Shown here: positions 9,301 to 17,269 of the stretch, in pieces
Position numbering within the stretch: the first letter of the stretch is position 1
Layout of the letters: each line of letters begins with the position of its first letter
Virus record (IMG/VR): IMGVR_UViG_3300042295_000443
Location: 25,162-89,161 of that record
Strand: one strand, 5' to 3'
Length of the DNA stretch: 64,000 nt
Source of the DNA: a virus
The notes under the pieces: generated by a model
Databases searched by the model: none
Seen by the model: the letters and a program-made list of their open reading frames with translations, nothing else
What the model was told of the DNA's origin: nothing
Translations under genes and position numbers: made by a program

Positions 9301-9948
9301 TTATAAGTTTTTTAACATTTGTATTACTCTTGGACAAGGATACATATCTGACTTGTCTTTTCTTACAGAGTTGTGTGTAAAGATACCTTTATTTCCTTTT
9401 AGTGCATCTATATCTATATCCCATATAGATTCATTATAGTTTTTAGGTATATCATAAGTTTCACAAAGATATTCTACTAGTTGTCTTAATGATTCTATCT
9501 GAGCATCTGTATAGGTAAACCAATGCTTATGTCCTTTATAAGGCTTTTCTAAGGTTGTCACATTAGAAGCATTAACTTCTCCTCCTACATAATTGTAGTA
9601 CTTTCCATTTTTAAAAGACAGTGGTCCCCAGTTACATACTTCAATACCTATACTTATAGGATCTAAAGATATATATGGAACCTTACTAGCTTTAAAAATA
9701 CTTTCTTTTAATCCTAAATGATATGCCCAGTCTTTAGAACTAAAACATTGTACTATTGTACCATTTGCTCCTATAATAAAAGCTGTAGCAACTCTCTCAG
9801 GTTTAGTATCAAAATATTTAGCTACAGATACTGCATCAGGTCCACCCGCTGTGTGATGTAAGTATATCTGCTTCTTTTCATGTTTAACTTCCATGAACTG
9901 ACTAGGCTTTAACCTGTGTTGAACTATTTTAGTTATGTCCAATTTCAT
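9301..9948 (-). CDS. N-acetylmuramoyl-L-alanine amidase (endolysin)
   Basis: This 215-residue Amidase_2/PGRP-type enzyme cleaves the amide bond between N-acetylmuramic acid and the peptide stem. The Zn ligands are visible: His in LHHTAGG (about residues 31-32), a second His in the C-terminal part (FTHNSVRKDKSDMYPCP), and the typical Tyr/Lys region. The domain takes up nearly the whole protein; no separate binding domain or signal peptide is present. The gene overlaps the holin start and belongs to a holin, amidase and spanin-like cassette, so host lysis is the likely role. Confidence 0.88.
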   Translation of the reverse strand: MKLDITKIVQHRLKPSQFMEVKHEKKQIYLHHTAGGPDAVSVAKYFDTKPERVATAFIIGANGTIVQCFSSKDWAYHLGLKESIFKASKVPYISLDPISIGIEVCNWGPLSFKNGKYYNYVGGEVNASNVTTLEKPYKGHKHWFTYTDAQIESLRQLVEYLCETYDIPKNYNESIWDIDIDALKGNKGIFTHNSVRKDKSDMYPCPRVIQMLKNL

Positions 9949-10451
9949 AATACATCATCTTTGGTTTCTTTGTATGCACTTGTAACGGTTTTAACAGTCT
10001 TTCTTATTTTATTAAAACTATTTGAAACACTTGTAAGTATGTTATTTTTTGATATATCAAACCAATTTTCATTTATTGAAGATACTTCCATAAGACAAAG
10101 TATTGCTAATAAAACATTAGTACATATTGCAGGTGTTATAACTAAAGCCTGTAAATTAAAAACCTTTAACATTGCTGATATAAATGGTGTTAATGCATAA
10201 TAATCAATTGGAAATATAACAAGTACCATTATAAAATAACCAGCAGTTTTATATAAATAACCAAGTCTTAATATTTTAGATTTAAAAACATCTTTATATT
10301 TTCTTTTTGTTTCCTCAGCTATCTTTTTAAGTGATATTAATTTAACAATAGTATCTATTAAAATTACAAACATTAAAATTAATACAAGCATTTGTATAGG
10401 AGCAAAGAAAGAAATCATAGCACTAAAAAAGAAAATTATATTTGTTTTCAT
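9945..10451 (-). CDS. Holin-like membrane protein
   Basis: This 168-residue protein has three hydrophobic segments: about residues 5-35, 72-90 and 98-125. A basic cytoplasmic-type loop (KKIAEETKRKYKDVFK) lies between the first and second. This layout matches phage holins of the toxin-secretion/lysis holin family. It overlaps both the upstream spanin-like gene and the downstream amidase by 4 bp, so translation is coupled. Confidence 0.7.
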   Translation of the reverse strand: MKTNIIFFFSAMISFFAPIQMLVLILMFVILIDTIVKLISLKKIAEETKRKYKDVFKSKILRLGYLYKTAGYFIMVLVIFPIDYYALTPFISAMLKVFNLQALVITPAICTNVLLAILCLMEVSSINENWFDISKNNILTSVSNSFNKIRKTVKTVTSAYKETKDDVL

Positions 10452-10945
10452 AACACTGGAATTTGTGCTTTTATTATTCTATACACTATATATAGGATTA
10501 TTAATATTAACCATATACCACCTAACCAAGCTAAAAAATTTATCCATCCAGGGATATATTTAATCTTTTGTGGTTTAAGTGTTTTGGTTACTACTTTGGT
10601 ATGATATATATCATTACCCTTGATTGTTTTATAGATTGTTTCAACTTTGGCTTTTGTGTAGTACACATTGTTTTGAAGTTTGGTTTGCAAACTTATTAAC
10701 TTACCATCCTTGTCTCTAAGGTCACCATTTAGTTTAGATATAACATTACCAAGAGAGTCACAATAAAGTGTGTCTAATAGCGTTATTGTTTCTCCAGGGA
10801 TAGTTATAGTTGTGTCCTTAACTTGTATTACTGTTATAGTACTATCTTTCTGAACACATAAAGGGCAGTACTTAGCAAGTCTCTTTTCAAGAGAACAAGA
10901 TGTAATAAATACTAAAAGTAAAGAAATTAAAAATAAGTTTTTCAT
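10448..10945 (-). CDS. Lipoprotein with C-terminal membrane anchor (candidate u-spanin)
   Basis: This 165-residue protein starts with a type II signal peptide ending in a lipobox (VFITSCS, acylated Cys at about residue 17). The central 100 residues are beta-rich and Thr/Lys-rich. A strong hydrophobic helix follows near the C terminus (about 137-158). An outer-membrane lipid anchor plus an inner-membrane anchor in one chain is the hallmark of unimolecular spanins, which fuse the two membranes after holin and endolysin act. The position next to holin and amidase supports this. Confidence 0.62.
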   Translation of the reverse strand: MKNLFLISLLLVFITSCSLEKRLAKYCPLCVQKDSTITVIQVKDTTITIPGETITLLDTLYCDSLGNVISKLNGDLRDKDGKLISLQTKLQNNVYYTKAKVETIYKTIKGNDIYHTKVVTKTLKPQKIKYIPGWINFLAWLGGIWLILIILYIVYRIIKAQIPVL

Positions 10946-11442
10946 TATCTAAATATTTTTGCTATACATTTAGCCCAAGTACAAACATCTACTGGACTTC
11001 CATTTTCAATACTAAATATAAAATATAAATCATTGCTCATATCTATAAATGAATTTACTGCCTCTACGGCCGCAAGATCATCTTCATTTCCTACAGGTAA
11101 TGGATTCATATAAAATAAACTAGTTCCCTTTATTATTAATTCTCTATAAAATGATTCTAAATTATTTATACTATTTAAGTCAGAGGCTGTTGCAATTAAT
11201 GTAGCACCTATTAAAGTTGGAGCATTATTGTGATACATTCTTAATAAAGAACTAGATGCAGGAATACCAACAGACTTATGAATTTTAGCTCTGATAGATA
11301 TCATATCATCAGACAATAATGTATTTGCTGGTATTTGTATAATAGCACTTTCAGTTTCTGTAATAGTGCCAGTTACAGGTATTCCCGTTGTAACAAAAAC
11401 TTGTTGATTATTAATTCCACTTAATGTAATTAGTGTTCCCAT
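10945..11442 (-). CDS. Beta-sandwich virion appendage protein
   Basis: This 165-residue protein is beta-rich, with an IPANTLLSDD segment (about residues 36-45) that is also found, in variant form, in the products of 11458-12021 and 13124-14110. It is part of a run of five beta-rich genes around a tail fibre and may be a receptor-binding or decoration module. A TAATATACTAA motif lies three bases upstream of the start, which leaves little room for a leader. Confidence 0.5.
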   Translation of the reverse strand: MGTLITLSGINNQQVFVTTGIPVTGTITETESAIIQIPANTLLSDDMISIRAKIHKSVGIPASSSLLRMYHNNAPTLIGATLIATASDLNSINNLESFYRELIIKGTSLFYMNPLPVGNEDDLAAVEAVNSFIDMSNDLYFIFSIENGSPVDVCTWAKCIAKIFR

Positions 11443-11457
11443 CTTAATATACTAATT

Positions 11458-12021
11458 TTAATACGTTTTGAATAATGTAAATAATTCAGAATAAATAGAA
11501 TTTCCTGCATTATTAGTATTCCATTGAGCAGTAATTACAAGTGTATTAACTAATGTGGTATCAAAAGTTGTATTATTTATTATGCTAAAATTTACACCTT
11601 CAAAGTTAAGTCCTGAATTTTTAGTATATGAAAATAATCCTCCTGATGCTATAGAAGCTACTGTTGCTGCTCCTAATTGCCTTATAGTAAAATTAACATC
11701 TAATTTCCAATGTTTATTAGTAGCAGCACTCATTGCCATTGCTCCTGTATCTGCTAGTAATATACCTGATGCAGTTTTAATTCTAACTTGTAAAGTAGCT
11801 GTACCTACACAAGATAAGTGACCTATTATTGACCCACTAAAACTATCTCCTACTTGAAATCCATTTGCAGGAATTGTAAGAGTTCCTAATCCTCCATCTA
11901 ATAAACTACCCTCAACTGCAGTAGCTGTTACAGGAGTACTAGAATTAGTCTGAGTATATAGTCTATTTATAAACCCTGAAGGATTTAAAGAGTACTTATC
12001 TATATTTATCTCAGTACTCAT
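11458..12021 (-). CDS. Beta-sandwich virion appendage protein
   Basis: This 187-residue protein is Thr-, Ser- and Gly-rich and predicted to be all beta. The segment LTIPANGFQVGDSFSG (about residues 48-63) parallels IPANTLLSDD of the neighbour at 10945 and IPGSTLIPTK in the fibre at 13124. This suggests a shared jelly-roll head domain that has diverged by duplication. A tail-fibre or head-fibre tip is the likely role. Confidence 0.5.
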   Translation of the reverse strand: MSTEINIDKYSLNPSGFINRLYTQTNSSTPVTATAVEGSLLDGGLGTLTIPANGFQVGDSFSGSIIGHLSCVGTATLQVRIKTASGILLADTGAMAMSAATNKHWKLDVNFTIRQLGAATVASIASGGLFSYTKNSGLNFEGVNFSIINNTTFDTTLVNTLVITAQWNTNNAGNSIYSELFTLFKTY

Positions 12022-12024
12022 TAC

Positions 12025-12372
12025 TTAAAGTATATAAGTAATTAAGAATGTAGTTCCTGTTGCATCATAAGATATACCTACTATAGTATTATTTACTCCT
12101 GGATCAAAATTAATTGTTACTCCTGCTGGTAATGGAAGTCCATTTACAGTTCCTGCTGCAGCTCCTACATTTGCTATAGAAAATCCATATGTATCATCAG
12201 GTATTGAATTTGGAGTAGTTTCATATCCAACTACAGGTATTCTTTGTTTTGGTGGACAACAAACTCCATGATTTAAAACATCAATAATACCTTGTAATCC
12301 TTGCAACATTTTTAATTGCCACGGGAAATTATTTCCTTTTTGACCGTCTGTTTTTAAATTTCCTACTGACAT
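12025..12372 (-). CDS. Small virion appendage protein
   Basis: This 115-residue protein has a helical N terminus with GLQGIIDVLN followed by a CC pair and a beta-rich C-terminal half with NVGAAAGTVNG. Only three bases separate it from the upstream start of the next gene. It is probably a fibre-associated protein. No family is recognised. Confidence 0.45.
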   Translation of the reverse strand: MSVGNLKTDGQKGNNFPWQLKMLQGLQGIIDVLNHGVCCPPKQRIPVVGYETTPNSIPDDTYGFSIANVGAAAGTVNGLPLPAGVTINFDPGVNNTIVGISYDATGTTFLITYIL

Positions 12373-12385
12373 AGTTTCTTATTTA

Positions 12386-12868
12386 TTATTGCGGATTAAC
12401 AATTAAAAAATTAATGTTTAATGGTTGATCTAATGCTCCACTTGCATCTGGGTTGCTAATAGTAATTCTAACTGATCCACCTAATGGATTTAGTTCTGAA
12501 AAAACAACTGGTGTACCAGCACCAAATGAAGGATAACCAACACTTAAAAATAATATTGAATTAGCTTTTAAATTTGTATTATTAAGTGTAAATGTATCTG
12601 GTGTACCAGGTATAGTAGTTGCACCTACTGTAACAATAGTTCCTACATGTGTATTTAATGTTACAGCAGTATTAATAGAAGTCAATTGAGTTACAGTACC
12701 TGTATCATACAAAGATTGTAAAGGTGCTGCATTTACTGCAAGTGCTAACCAACCATCATCTCTACTTGGATCTTTAGCTCCAATTGCTAATAGATTTTGT
12801 GTATCAGTTGGTAAAGTTGTTCTGTAGTTTCCGGCTTTAATCCAAGAAATAAAATTTAAAATATCCAT
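12386..12868 (-). CDS. Small virion appendage protein
   Basis: This 160-residue protein has a short helical N terminus (DILNFISWIKAGNYRTT), similar to phage structural proteins that cap fibres, followed by repeated beta strands rich in Thr, Asn and Val. A strong late-promoter motif lies 29 bp upstream of its start, so it opens a transcription unit. Confidence 0.45.
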   Translation of the reverse strand: MDILNFISWIKAGNYRTTLPTDTQNLLAIGAKDPSRDDGWLALAVNAAPLQSLYDTGTVTQLTSINTAVTLNTHVGTIVTVGATTIPGTPDTFTLNNTNLKANSILFLSVGYPSFGAGTPVVFSELNPLGGSVRITISNPDASGALDQPLNINFLIVNPQ

Positions 12869-12896
12869 GATTGTTTTTTTTATAAGTTTATATGTA

Positions 12897-12907
12897 TAAT
12901 ATACTAA
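12897..12907 (-). promoter_or_regulatory. Candidate late promoter (TTAGTATATTA)
   Basis: This is an exact copy of the motif seen at 935-945, ending 29 bp before the ATG at 12868 in an otherwise A/T-rich gap. Confidence 0.5.
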
Positions 12908-12910
12908 AAA

Positions 12911-13114
12911 TTATTTAGATAACAAAACTATTATTAATTCATTTATAGTTTTATAACTAATATTGTTTACAGTAACAGTAATGTCTATAAAAATAGTTCC
13001 ATTATTAGTTGATATGTGGGCTTGTGTTTCATGAAGTATTTCAAATATACCATCTGTAATATATTCTAAATCACGCATTATAAACCCTCCCGGTATAGTT
13101 GTTAAATTAAGCAT
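12911..13114 (-). CDS. Small hypothetical protein in the fibre cluster
   Basis: This 67-residue protein is beta-rich with a hydrophobic C-terminal helix (NELIIVLLSK). It lies between the fibre gene and the next promoter. The function is not recognisable. Confidence 0.4.
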   Translation of the reverse strand: MLNLTTIPGGFIMRDLEYITDGIFEILHETQAHISTNNGTIFIDITVTVNNISYKTINELIIVLLSK

Positions 13115-13123
13115 ATCTTCCCA

Positions 13124-14110
13124 TTAGTAAATCATTAAGTTAAGCCTTGTTATTGTACCATCATCTAATAAAGTTGAGCATTGTATAGCTGCTATAAGGT
13201 AGTATGCATTAGCCATTGTATAAGTTATGTTAGTCATAGGTGCTGAGGATAGATCTGTAGAAATACCATTAGTAGGTACGTAGCATTGAATGCTGTTATT
13301 AGTGATATAGATATCTCTAGCCACTCTTTGCATAAGACCCGAGCCTGTCATATTTGCACCTTGAGCTATTTGAGTAGCACCCACTAAACTATTGGTAGTG
13401 TTAATATAAAAACGTACATTGACTGTACCTGAGCCTCCTATCTTTCTTACCTGTGCTCTTAGCTGTAGTACTTTAGTAGGTATTAGTGTACTACCAGGGA
13501 TAAGGATAGATGCACTGATAGTGTTAACTGTTAAGTTATTTACTAATATTCCTGTAGCATTGCCTACTGTAGTGTAAGGGCTTGAACCTGCAATAACAAT
13601 GTCACCACTTCCTAGCAATGATGTAGAGTTAATAGTCTTTATGTTAGTGCCTGATACTAGTATTGGTTGATAAGTTAAAGCTGCTGTAGATGCAGTAAGA
13701 TAAGGACCTAATGCAGAAGAAGTAATAAATCCAGAAGGATTAGCCGCGTCATATGGAGTAAATCCAAGAGCACTAGTAACCATTGGTCCTGTTATACCTG
13801 AGATAAATGCATTAGGATTTGTAAGAGGATAATAAGTTAATGCTGCAGTTGCTGCTGTTAAATAACCTGACAAAGCTGCATTTGTAATATATCCTGCTGG
13901 ATTTAAGCTTAACGGATAATAATTTAGATCATAAGTAGGTAAACCATTGTTCCATAATACAGAAGGATTAGGATAAGTACCAGATAAGTCTCCACCCGCA
14001 GGTCCTGTAGGAGATCCTCCTCCACCTCCTGAAGTTTTAGGTTTTCCATCAGGTCCATATACTTCTATACGGGAACCATATACAGTACCATCTTTTTCAG
14101 TTACTTGCAT
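13124..14110 (-). CDS. Tail fibre protein
   Basis: This 328-residue protein starts with a short beta segment and a GGGGGSPTGPAGGDLSGTYP linker. Two or three degenerate tail-fibre repeats follow (ALSGYLTAATAALTYYPL, then LGFTPYDAANPSGFIT and a repeat of YLTASTAALTYQP), roughly residues 60-160. The pattern GFTPYDAANPSGFIT is typical of phage long-fibre shafts. The C-terminal 150 residues are a beta-sandwich-like tip related to the neighbours at 10945 and 11458. It is likely the host-recognition protein. Confidence 0.68.
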   Translation of the reverse strand: MQVTEKDGTVYGSRIEVYGPDGKPKTSGGGGGSPTGPAGGDLSGTYPNPSVLWNNGLPTYDLNYYPLSLNPAGYITNAALSGYLTAATAALTYYPLTNPNAFISGITGPMVTSALGFTPYDAANPSGFITSSALGPYLTASTAALTYQPILVSGTNIKTINSTSLLGSGDIVIAGSSPYTTVGNATGILVNNLTVNTISASILIPGSTLIPTKVLQLRAQVRKIGGSGTVNVRFYINTTNSLVGATQIAQGANMTGSGLMQRVARDIYITNNSIQCYVPTNGISTDLSSAPMTNITYTMANAYYLIAAIQCSTLLDDGTITRLNLMIY

Positions 14111-14408
14111 AATCTATACCGTATATATAATAAGTTGTACCTAAAATATTAGAGTAGGCAGTTAATGTATCTCCTGCATTTAAAACATAAACTAATGTAT
14201 CATTAATTGTATCACCTGCTGCTAAAGTTACTTCATATAAAACTATTGTAGAAGTAGTTAATGCATCATATTTTTCTAAAGTTAATATATAGGCTAAAGG
14301 ATTATTAAAACTTAAAGTAATAACTTTTGTTAAAGGCAAAGCAGATGAACCTGTAGCTAATACAGTACCTGCTATACTTAAATCCCCTTGTAATGAAAAT
14401 TCTGTCAT
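14097..14408 (-). CDS. Small beta-rich structural protein
   Basis: This 103-residue, all-beta, Thr- and Leu-rich protein overlaps the fibre gene start by 14 bp, which suggests coupled translation and a role as fibre base or adaptor. No family is recognised. Confidence 0.45.
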   Translation of the reverse strand: MTEFSLQGDLSIAGTVLATGSSALPLTKVITLSFNNPLAYILTLEKYDALTTSTIVLYEVTLAAGDTINDTLVYVLNAGDTLTAYSNILGTTYYIYGIDYASN

Positions 14409-14433
14409 ACTATAATATACAAAAAATTTATCA

Positions 14434-14464
14434 TAAAAAAAAGCCCTGCTGTTACCTAGGGCTT
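14434..14464 (-). terminator. Intrinsic terminator
   Basis: On the minus strand a 7-bp GC-rich stem (14464-14458 with 14447-14441) is followed by a run of eight U. It ends the transcript of the gene that stops at 14507. Confidence 0.8.
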
Positions 14465-14506
14465 CTCATTAACTTAAAAGTATAACTAACCAAAGTGACT
14501 TCTAAG

Positions 14507-14698
14507 TCAAATCCATAATCCTATAAGAAAGGATAATATTATTATTATAAACATACAATAGTTTGCAATTATATTCCCTGTACTATCATATTCAAAGTTT
14601 TTACTCATCTTATTAAAGATTGGTTTTGACATAGCATGTGCTATTAACCATAGCAATAATATAATTGCACAAAAAATTATAATAACAATTGTTTTCAT
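14507..14698 (-). CDS. Small membrane protein
   Basis: This 63-residue protein has two hydrophobic helices (about residues 3-22 and 45-62) joined by a short polar loop. It overlaps the DUF3310 gene by 4 bp. The role is unknown. Confidence 0.5.
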   Translation of the reverse strand: MKTIVIIIFCAIILLLWLIAHAMSKPIFNKMSKNFEYDSTGNIIANYCMFIIIILSFLIGLWI

Positions 14699-15072
14699 AA
14701 TGTATCTATTCTTCTCTGTAAATATACTAAAGCTTTTTCTAAATCTTCTTTTTTGTTAAAACTTTTTTTACCAGCTCTTGCTAAATACTTTAGAACATTA
14801 CCTAAATAAAAATCTTTATCTAGTTTCCATGCTTCTAATACACTAAATACTTCATAGGTTGAATCTTTTCCACCATAGTATTCCGGACGGGAATTAAAAG
14901 GAGGTATATTTTTTCTAAAGTCATGTACATCTTCTGCAAGAGTATTATACTTTAGATCCTTTACATTATAAGGAGTATAAGTTTTTATTCTCTCTTCAAT
15001 GTCTTTTGGAGACAGTTCTTTACCTTTCATAGTATTAGATGAGAAGTAATCATCATGTGAGATATTTACCAT
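14695..15072 (-). CDS. DUF3310 family protein
   Basis: This 125-residue protein has a C-terminal half with the family pattern: YYGGKDSTYEVFSVLEAW, then FYLGNVLKYLARAGKK and a Lys-rich helix ending LQRRIDTL. DUF3310 proteins are small phage proteins of uncertain function, sometimes annotated as nucleotide kinase-like without biochemical support. The first 60 residues are less conserved. It overlaps the genes on both sides. Confidence 0.7.
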   Translation of the reverse strand: MVNISHDDYFSSNTMKGKELSPKDIEERIKTYTPYNVKDLKYNTLAEDVHDFRKNIPPFNSRPEYYGGKDSTYEVFSVLEAWKLDKDFYLGNVLKYLARAGKKSFNKKEDLEKALVYLQRRIDTL

Positions 15073-15353
15073 ATGATTGCTATATCCATTTCATTCAACA
15101 TTAACTTGACACTCCCGTCAATGTCAACTTTTTCTGCATGTTCTAATTGACTAACTGCAATATATACTACATCTCCTACTACAACATCTTCTACTTTATC
15201 TCCTACAGCATAAATAGTAAGTCTATTCCATTGCTTCATTGCTTCATACATCAGTGCATCATCATCTTTAGTAGATAACTTAATTACTGATTCTTTCTTT
15301 ACAGGTACTTCTATTAAGATTCTTCTTCCTCTTAATGTTTTAAATTGGCTCAT
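15066..15353 (-). CDS. GroES/gp31-like co-chaperonin (tentative)
   Basis: This 95-residue protein has the order of elements of a 10-kDa chaperonin: RGRRILIEVPV (first barrel strands), a mobile-loop-sized charged stretch (about residues 22-42), LTIYAVGDKVEDVVVGDVVYIA (matching the VxxVGxG...VKxGDxVxF pattern), and a final LMLNEMDIAIIW (matching LILREDDILAII). Phage co-chaperonins such as T4 gp31 help GroEL fold capsid proteins, which would fit its place in the late operon. Sequence identity is low, so this is a fold-level guess. Confidence 0.5.
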   Translation of the reverse strand: MSQFKTLRGRRILIEVPVKKESVIKLSTKDDDALMYEAMKQWNRLTIYAVGDKVEDVVVGDVVYIAVSQLEHAEKVDIDGSVKLMLNEMDIAIIW

Positions 15354-15357
15354 ACTT

Positions 15358-15612
15358 TTATTTTAGGGTTATTACTTTGTTTATAGACATTTGAGCATTA
15401 ACTATTTGTCCTATTGCATGCTCAAATAAAATACTTCTAACTGGATTTCCTCCAGCTAATATGTATTCTTCTCTTAATAAATTAGTTACTTCTGCCATAA
15501 GCTTCTTAACTTTATAATCTGATGTATCTTCTGATAAATCAAAATCTATTTCCATTAAGGTTTCTCCAAAAGATACTATTTTAGTTTCTTTAAATGCTAG
15601 TTGTTCTTCCAT
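15358..15612 (-). CDS. Small hypothetical protein
   Basis: This 84-residue protein has a beta-rich first third (KIVSFGETLMEIDFDL) followed by two helices. A host-type -7 box lies 21 bp upstream. The function is unknown. Confidence 0.5.
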   Translation of the reverse strand: MEEQLAFKETKIVSFGETLMEIDFDLSEDTSDYKVKKLMAEVTNLLREEYILAGGNPVRSILFEHAIGQIVNAQMSINKVITLK

Positions 15613-15632
15613 GATTATACATTTGGTTTATG

Positions 15633-15640
15633 CAAATATA
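15633..15640 (-). promoter_or_regulatory. Candidate host-type -7 box (TATATTTG)
   Basis: The minus strand carries TATATTTG, a perfect match to the Bacteroidota -7 box TAnnTTTG, ending 21 bp before the ATG at 15612. No clear -33 TTTG is visible. Confidence 0.45.
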
Positions 15641-15643
15641 TAA

Positions 15644-15784
15644 TTATTTTCCTTGACCTCTATATAATTTTTTATATTTTTTTGAAGACTTTAATTGAGA
15701 GCTTCCAGACTTAGCATGTATCCCTGGTCTAGAGATATTCTTTTTTACTTTTGTGGTCATACCACTATCTTTAATTTTTGCCAT
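15644..15784 (-). CDS. Small basic protein (46 residues)
   Basis: This ORF of 46 codons starts at the ATG at 15784 and ends in TAA at 15644. The product is very basic (about one third Lys or Arg) with the pattern GIHAKSGSSQLKSSKKYKK and a final YRGQGK. Such small GIHAK-containing proteins recur in large Bacteroidota phages next to the DUF6321- and DUF5872-like genes found here. It is likely a DNA- or RNA-binding virion component. Confidence 0.65.
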   Translation of the reverse strand: MAKIKDSGMTTKVKKNISRPGIHAKSGSSQLKSSKKYKKLYRGQGK

Positions 15785-15796
15785 GATTATTATTTA

Positions 15797-16069
15797 TTAA
15801 CAGTTCCATTTTCTTAATGCAAGAGTCTTCCTTGTAGGTTCTCCATTTGGTTTTTTAGCAGGACCTGGCATACCAGACATTCTAGCGCAAAAACTCTTTC
15901 TTCTTTTAGCATCTTTACTTCCTGCTTTTAACTTAGATGGTTTAGTAGTAACAGCTGTCTGAAGTTTACTACCAGGATTAGCTGCTCTATAAGATGCTAC
16001 TCCTTTTGCATTCAATCCTCCTGCAGGATTCTTACCTTCTTTTCTAGTCCAAGCTGCTGTCTTTGCCAT
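15797..16069 (-). CDS. DUF6321-like basic protein
   Basis: This 90-residue basic protein opens AWTRKEGKNPAGGLNAKG, followed by YRAANPGSKLQ and a C-terminal CARMSGMPGPAKKPNG, a pattern I recall from DUF6321 proteins of phages. The high Lys/Arg content suggests nucleic-acid binding, perhaps packaged with the DNA. It lies in a run of four basic small genes. Confidence 0.6.
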   Translation of the reverse strand: MAKTAAWTRKEGKNPAGGLNAKGVASYRAANPGSKLQTAVTTKPSKLKAGSKDAKRRKSFCARMSGMPGPAKKPNGEPTRKTLALRKWNC

Positions 16070-16071
16070 GA

Positions 16072-16410
16072 TTATATTTTTTTAACTTTTCTACCCATAC
16101 CTACTCTAGACTTTTCTGCTTTCTTAGCAGTTAGTTTAGAAGGTGTTATTTCACTTTTTGTTTTAGGTGTTGCTTTAGATATTCTTTTGGTAGGTCTACA
16201 GTATTCATTCTTTCCTCCTGCACCACAAGCTTTTCCTGATTTAGTATCTTGCCATTTTTCTGCTTGCCATCTTTTAAGATCTGATCCTGCTTTAGTTTTT
16301 CTAACAGCACCAGAACCTTTTCTACATTTTGCAATAGCTTGAGAAGCCCTTGCCGAAGGGAACACAGCGTACTGTGCTTTTACTTTAGAATAACATGCAT
16401 CTTTTGGCAT
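16072..16410 (-). CDS. DUF5872-like basic protein
   Basis: This 112-residue protein has the N-terminal pattern DACYSKVKAQYAVFPSARASQAIAKCRK split over residues 4-31 and a second Cys pair (ACGAGGKNEYC). This resembles DUF5872 of phages and giant viruses. The C-terminal 40 residues are Lys/Thr-rich and probably disordered. Nucleic-acid condensation is a possible role. Confidence 0.55.
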   Translation of the reverse strand: MPKDACYSKVKAQYAVFPSARASQAIAKCRKGSGAVRKTKAGSDLKRWQAEKWQDTKSGKACGAGGKNEYCRPTKRISKATPKTKSEITPSKLTAKKAEKSRVGMGRKVKKI

Positions 16411-16416
16411 TGCTTT

Positions 16417-16863
16417 TTATTTTCTAGAGAAGAACCCTTTCTTAGGTGCTTCTATTTTAGTATTCTTTAGTTTTTCAATAATCTTGTTTGCTTCATATTC
16501 AGCATAAGTTATTACCTCTTCTTCTTTATCTTTTATATTCCAGTTGTTTAGTAAGATACTCATGTGCATAGTTTCATGCATAACAGCTGTGGCTTTTTCT
16601 GTAACATTATACTTTTTAAAAGTACCTAAGTTTAAAAATAAAAATGGTTTGTATGGATCTTTAGCAGTTAACTTTTTATCTGCCGGATCATAATTAGTTA
16701 ATCCATATATGTAAACTCCATTACCAACAGTCTTATCTACTTCTTCAGCCTGGGCATCTGCTCTATTTAACCCGTGCATCTCATCTACTTTATAGTAGTC
16801 AAAGATTTCAGTAGCATCATTACCTATAAGTAAGATATACTTACCCATATCAACTTTTTTCAC
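16417..16863 (-). CDS. Zincin-like predicted metallopeptidase
   Basis: This 148-residue protein has an HETMH motif (HExxH, about residues 91-95) in a predicted helix, followed about 20 residues later by Glu-rich EEEVITYAEYEANKI, which could supply the third Zn ligand as in gluzincins. It lacks a signal peptide. A maturation protease for head or tail proteins is possible. The GDDMG-type flanks of characterised prohead proteases are not visible. Confidence 0.6.
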   Translation of the reverse strand: MKKVDMGKYILLIGNDATEIFDYYKVDEMHGLNRADAQAEEVDKTVGNGVYIYGLTNYDPADKKLTAKDPYKPFLFLNLGTFKKYNVTEKATAVMHETMHMSILLNNWNIKDKEEEVITYAEYEANKIIEKLKNTKIEAPKKGFFSRK

Positions 16864-16864
16864 A

Positions 16865-17221
16865 TTACTTCTTTTTAGATTTTACTATACCACCTACTTT
16901 TGATTTCTTAATAGGAAATCCATCTTTATCATAACCTGGTCTACCTTTATCAAGTTGTCTTAAAGCATCTTTTTGAGCTTTAAGACCTTTATCTAAATAA
17001 CTATTAAATTGTTTTCTTAGGTGAGGATAAGTACTTCTATCAGAAGCTTTTTGAAAATTAACTTTGGCTTTATAATTATAATAATCTGTACTATCTGCTG
17101 TAGGTTTTACAACTTTTGAGTTATAGTTAGTATAATCTGTACTATCTATTTTAGCTTTTGCTTTTTTAACTGCTGCAGTTGCAACTTTTTTAAGTGATCC
17201 TTTCTTTGGAGTTGGTGGCAT
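16865..17221 (-). CDS. Basic protein with internal repeat
   Basis: This 118-residue, Lys-rich protein contains a tandem near-repeat (DSTDYTNYNSKVVKPT, then DSTDYYNYKAKVNFQ; about residues 26-58) and a C-terminal basic tail KSKVGGIVKSKKK. No family is recognised. A promoter motif lies 27 bp upstream. Confidence 0.5.
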   Translation of the reverse strand: MPPTPKKGSLKKVATAAVKKAKAKIDSTDYTNYNSKVVKPTADSTDYYNYKAKVNFQKASDRSTYPHLRKQFNSYLDKGLKAQKDALRQLDKGRPGYDKDGFPIKKSKVGGIVKSKKK

Positions 17222-17247
17222 ACTTTCTTAGTTTTAGGTTTATATTA

Positions 17248-17258
17248 TAATATACTAA
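17248..17258 (-). promoter_or_regulatory. Candidate late promoter (TTAGTATATTA)
   Basis: This is an exact copy of the motif on the minus strand, 27 bp upstream of the ATG at 17221. It directly follows the terminator at 17270-17297. Confidence 0.5.
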
Positions 17259-17269
17259 ATATTATTTAC

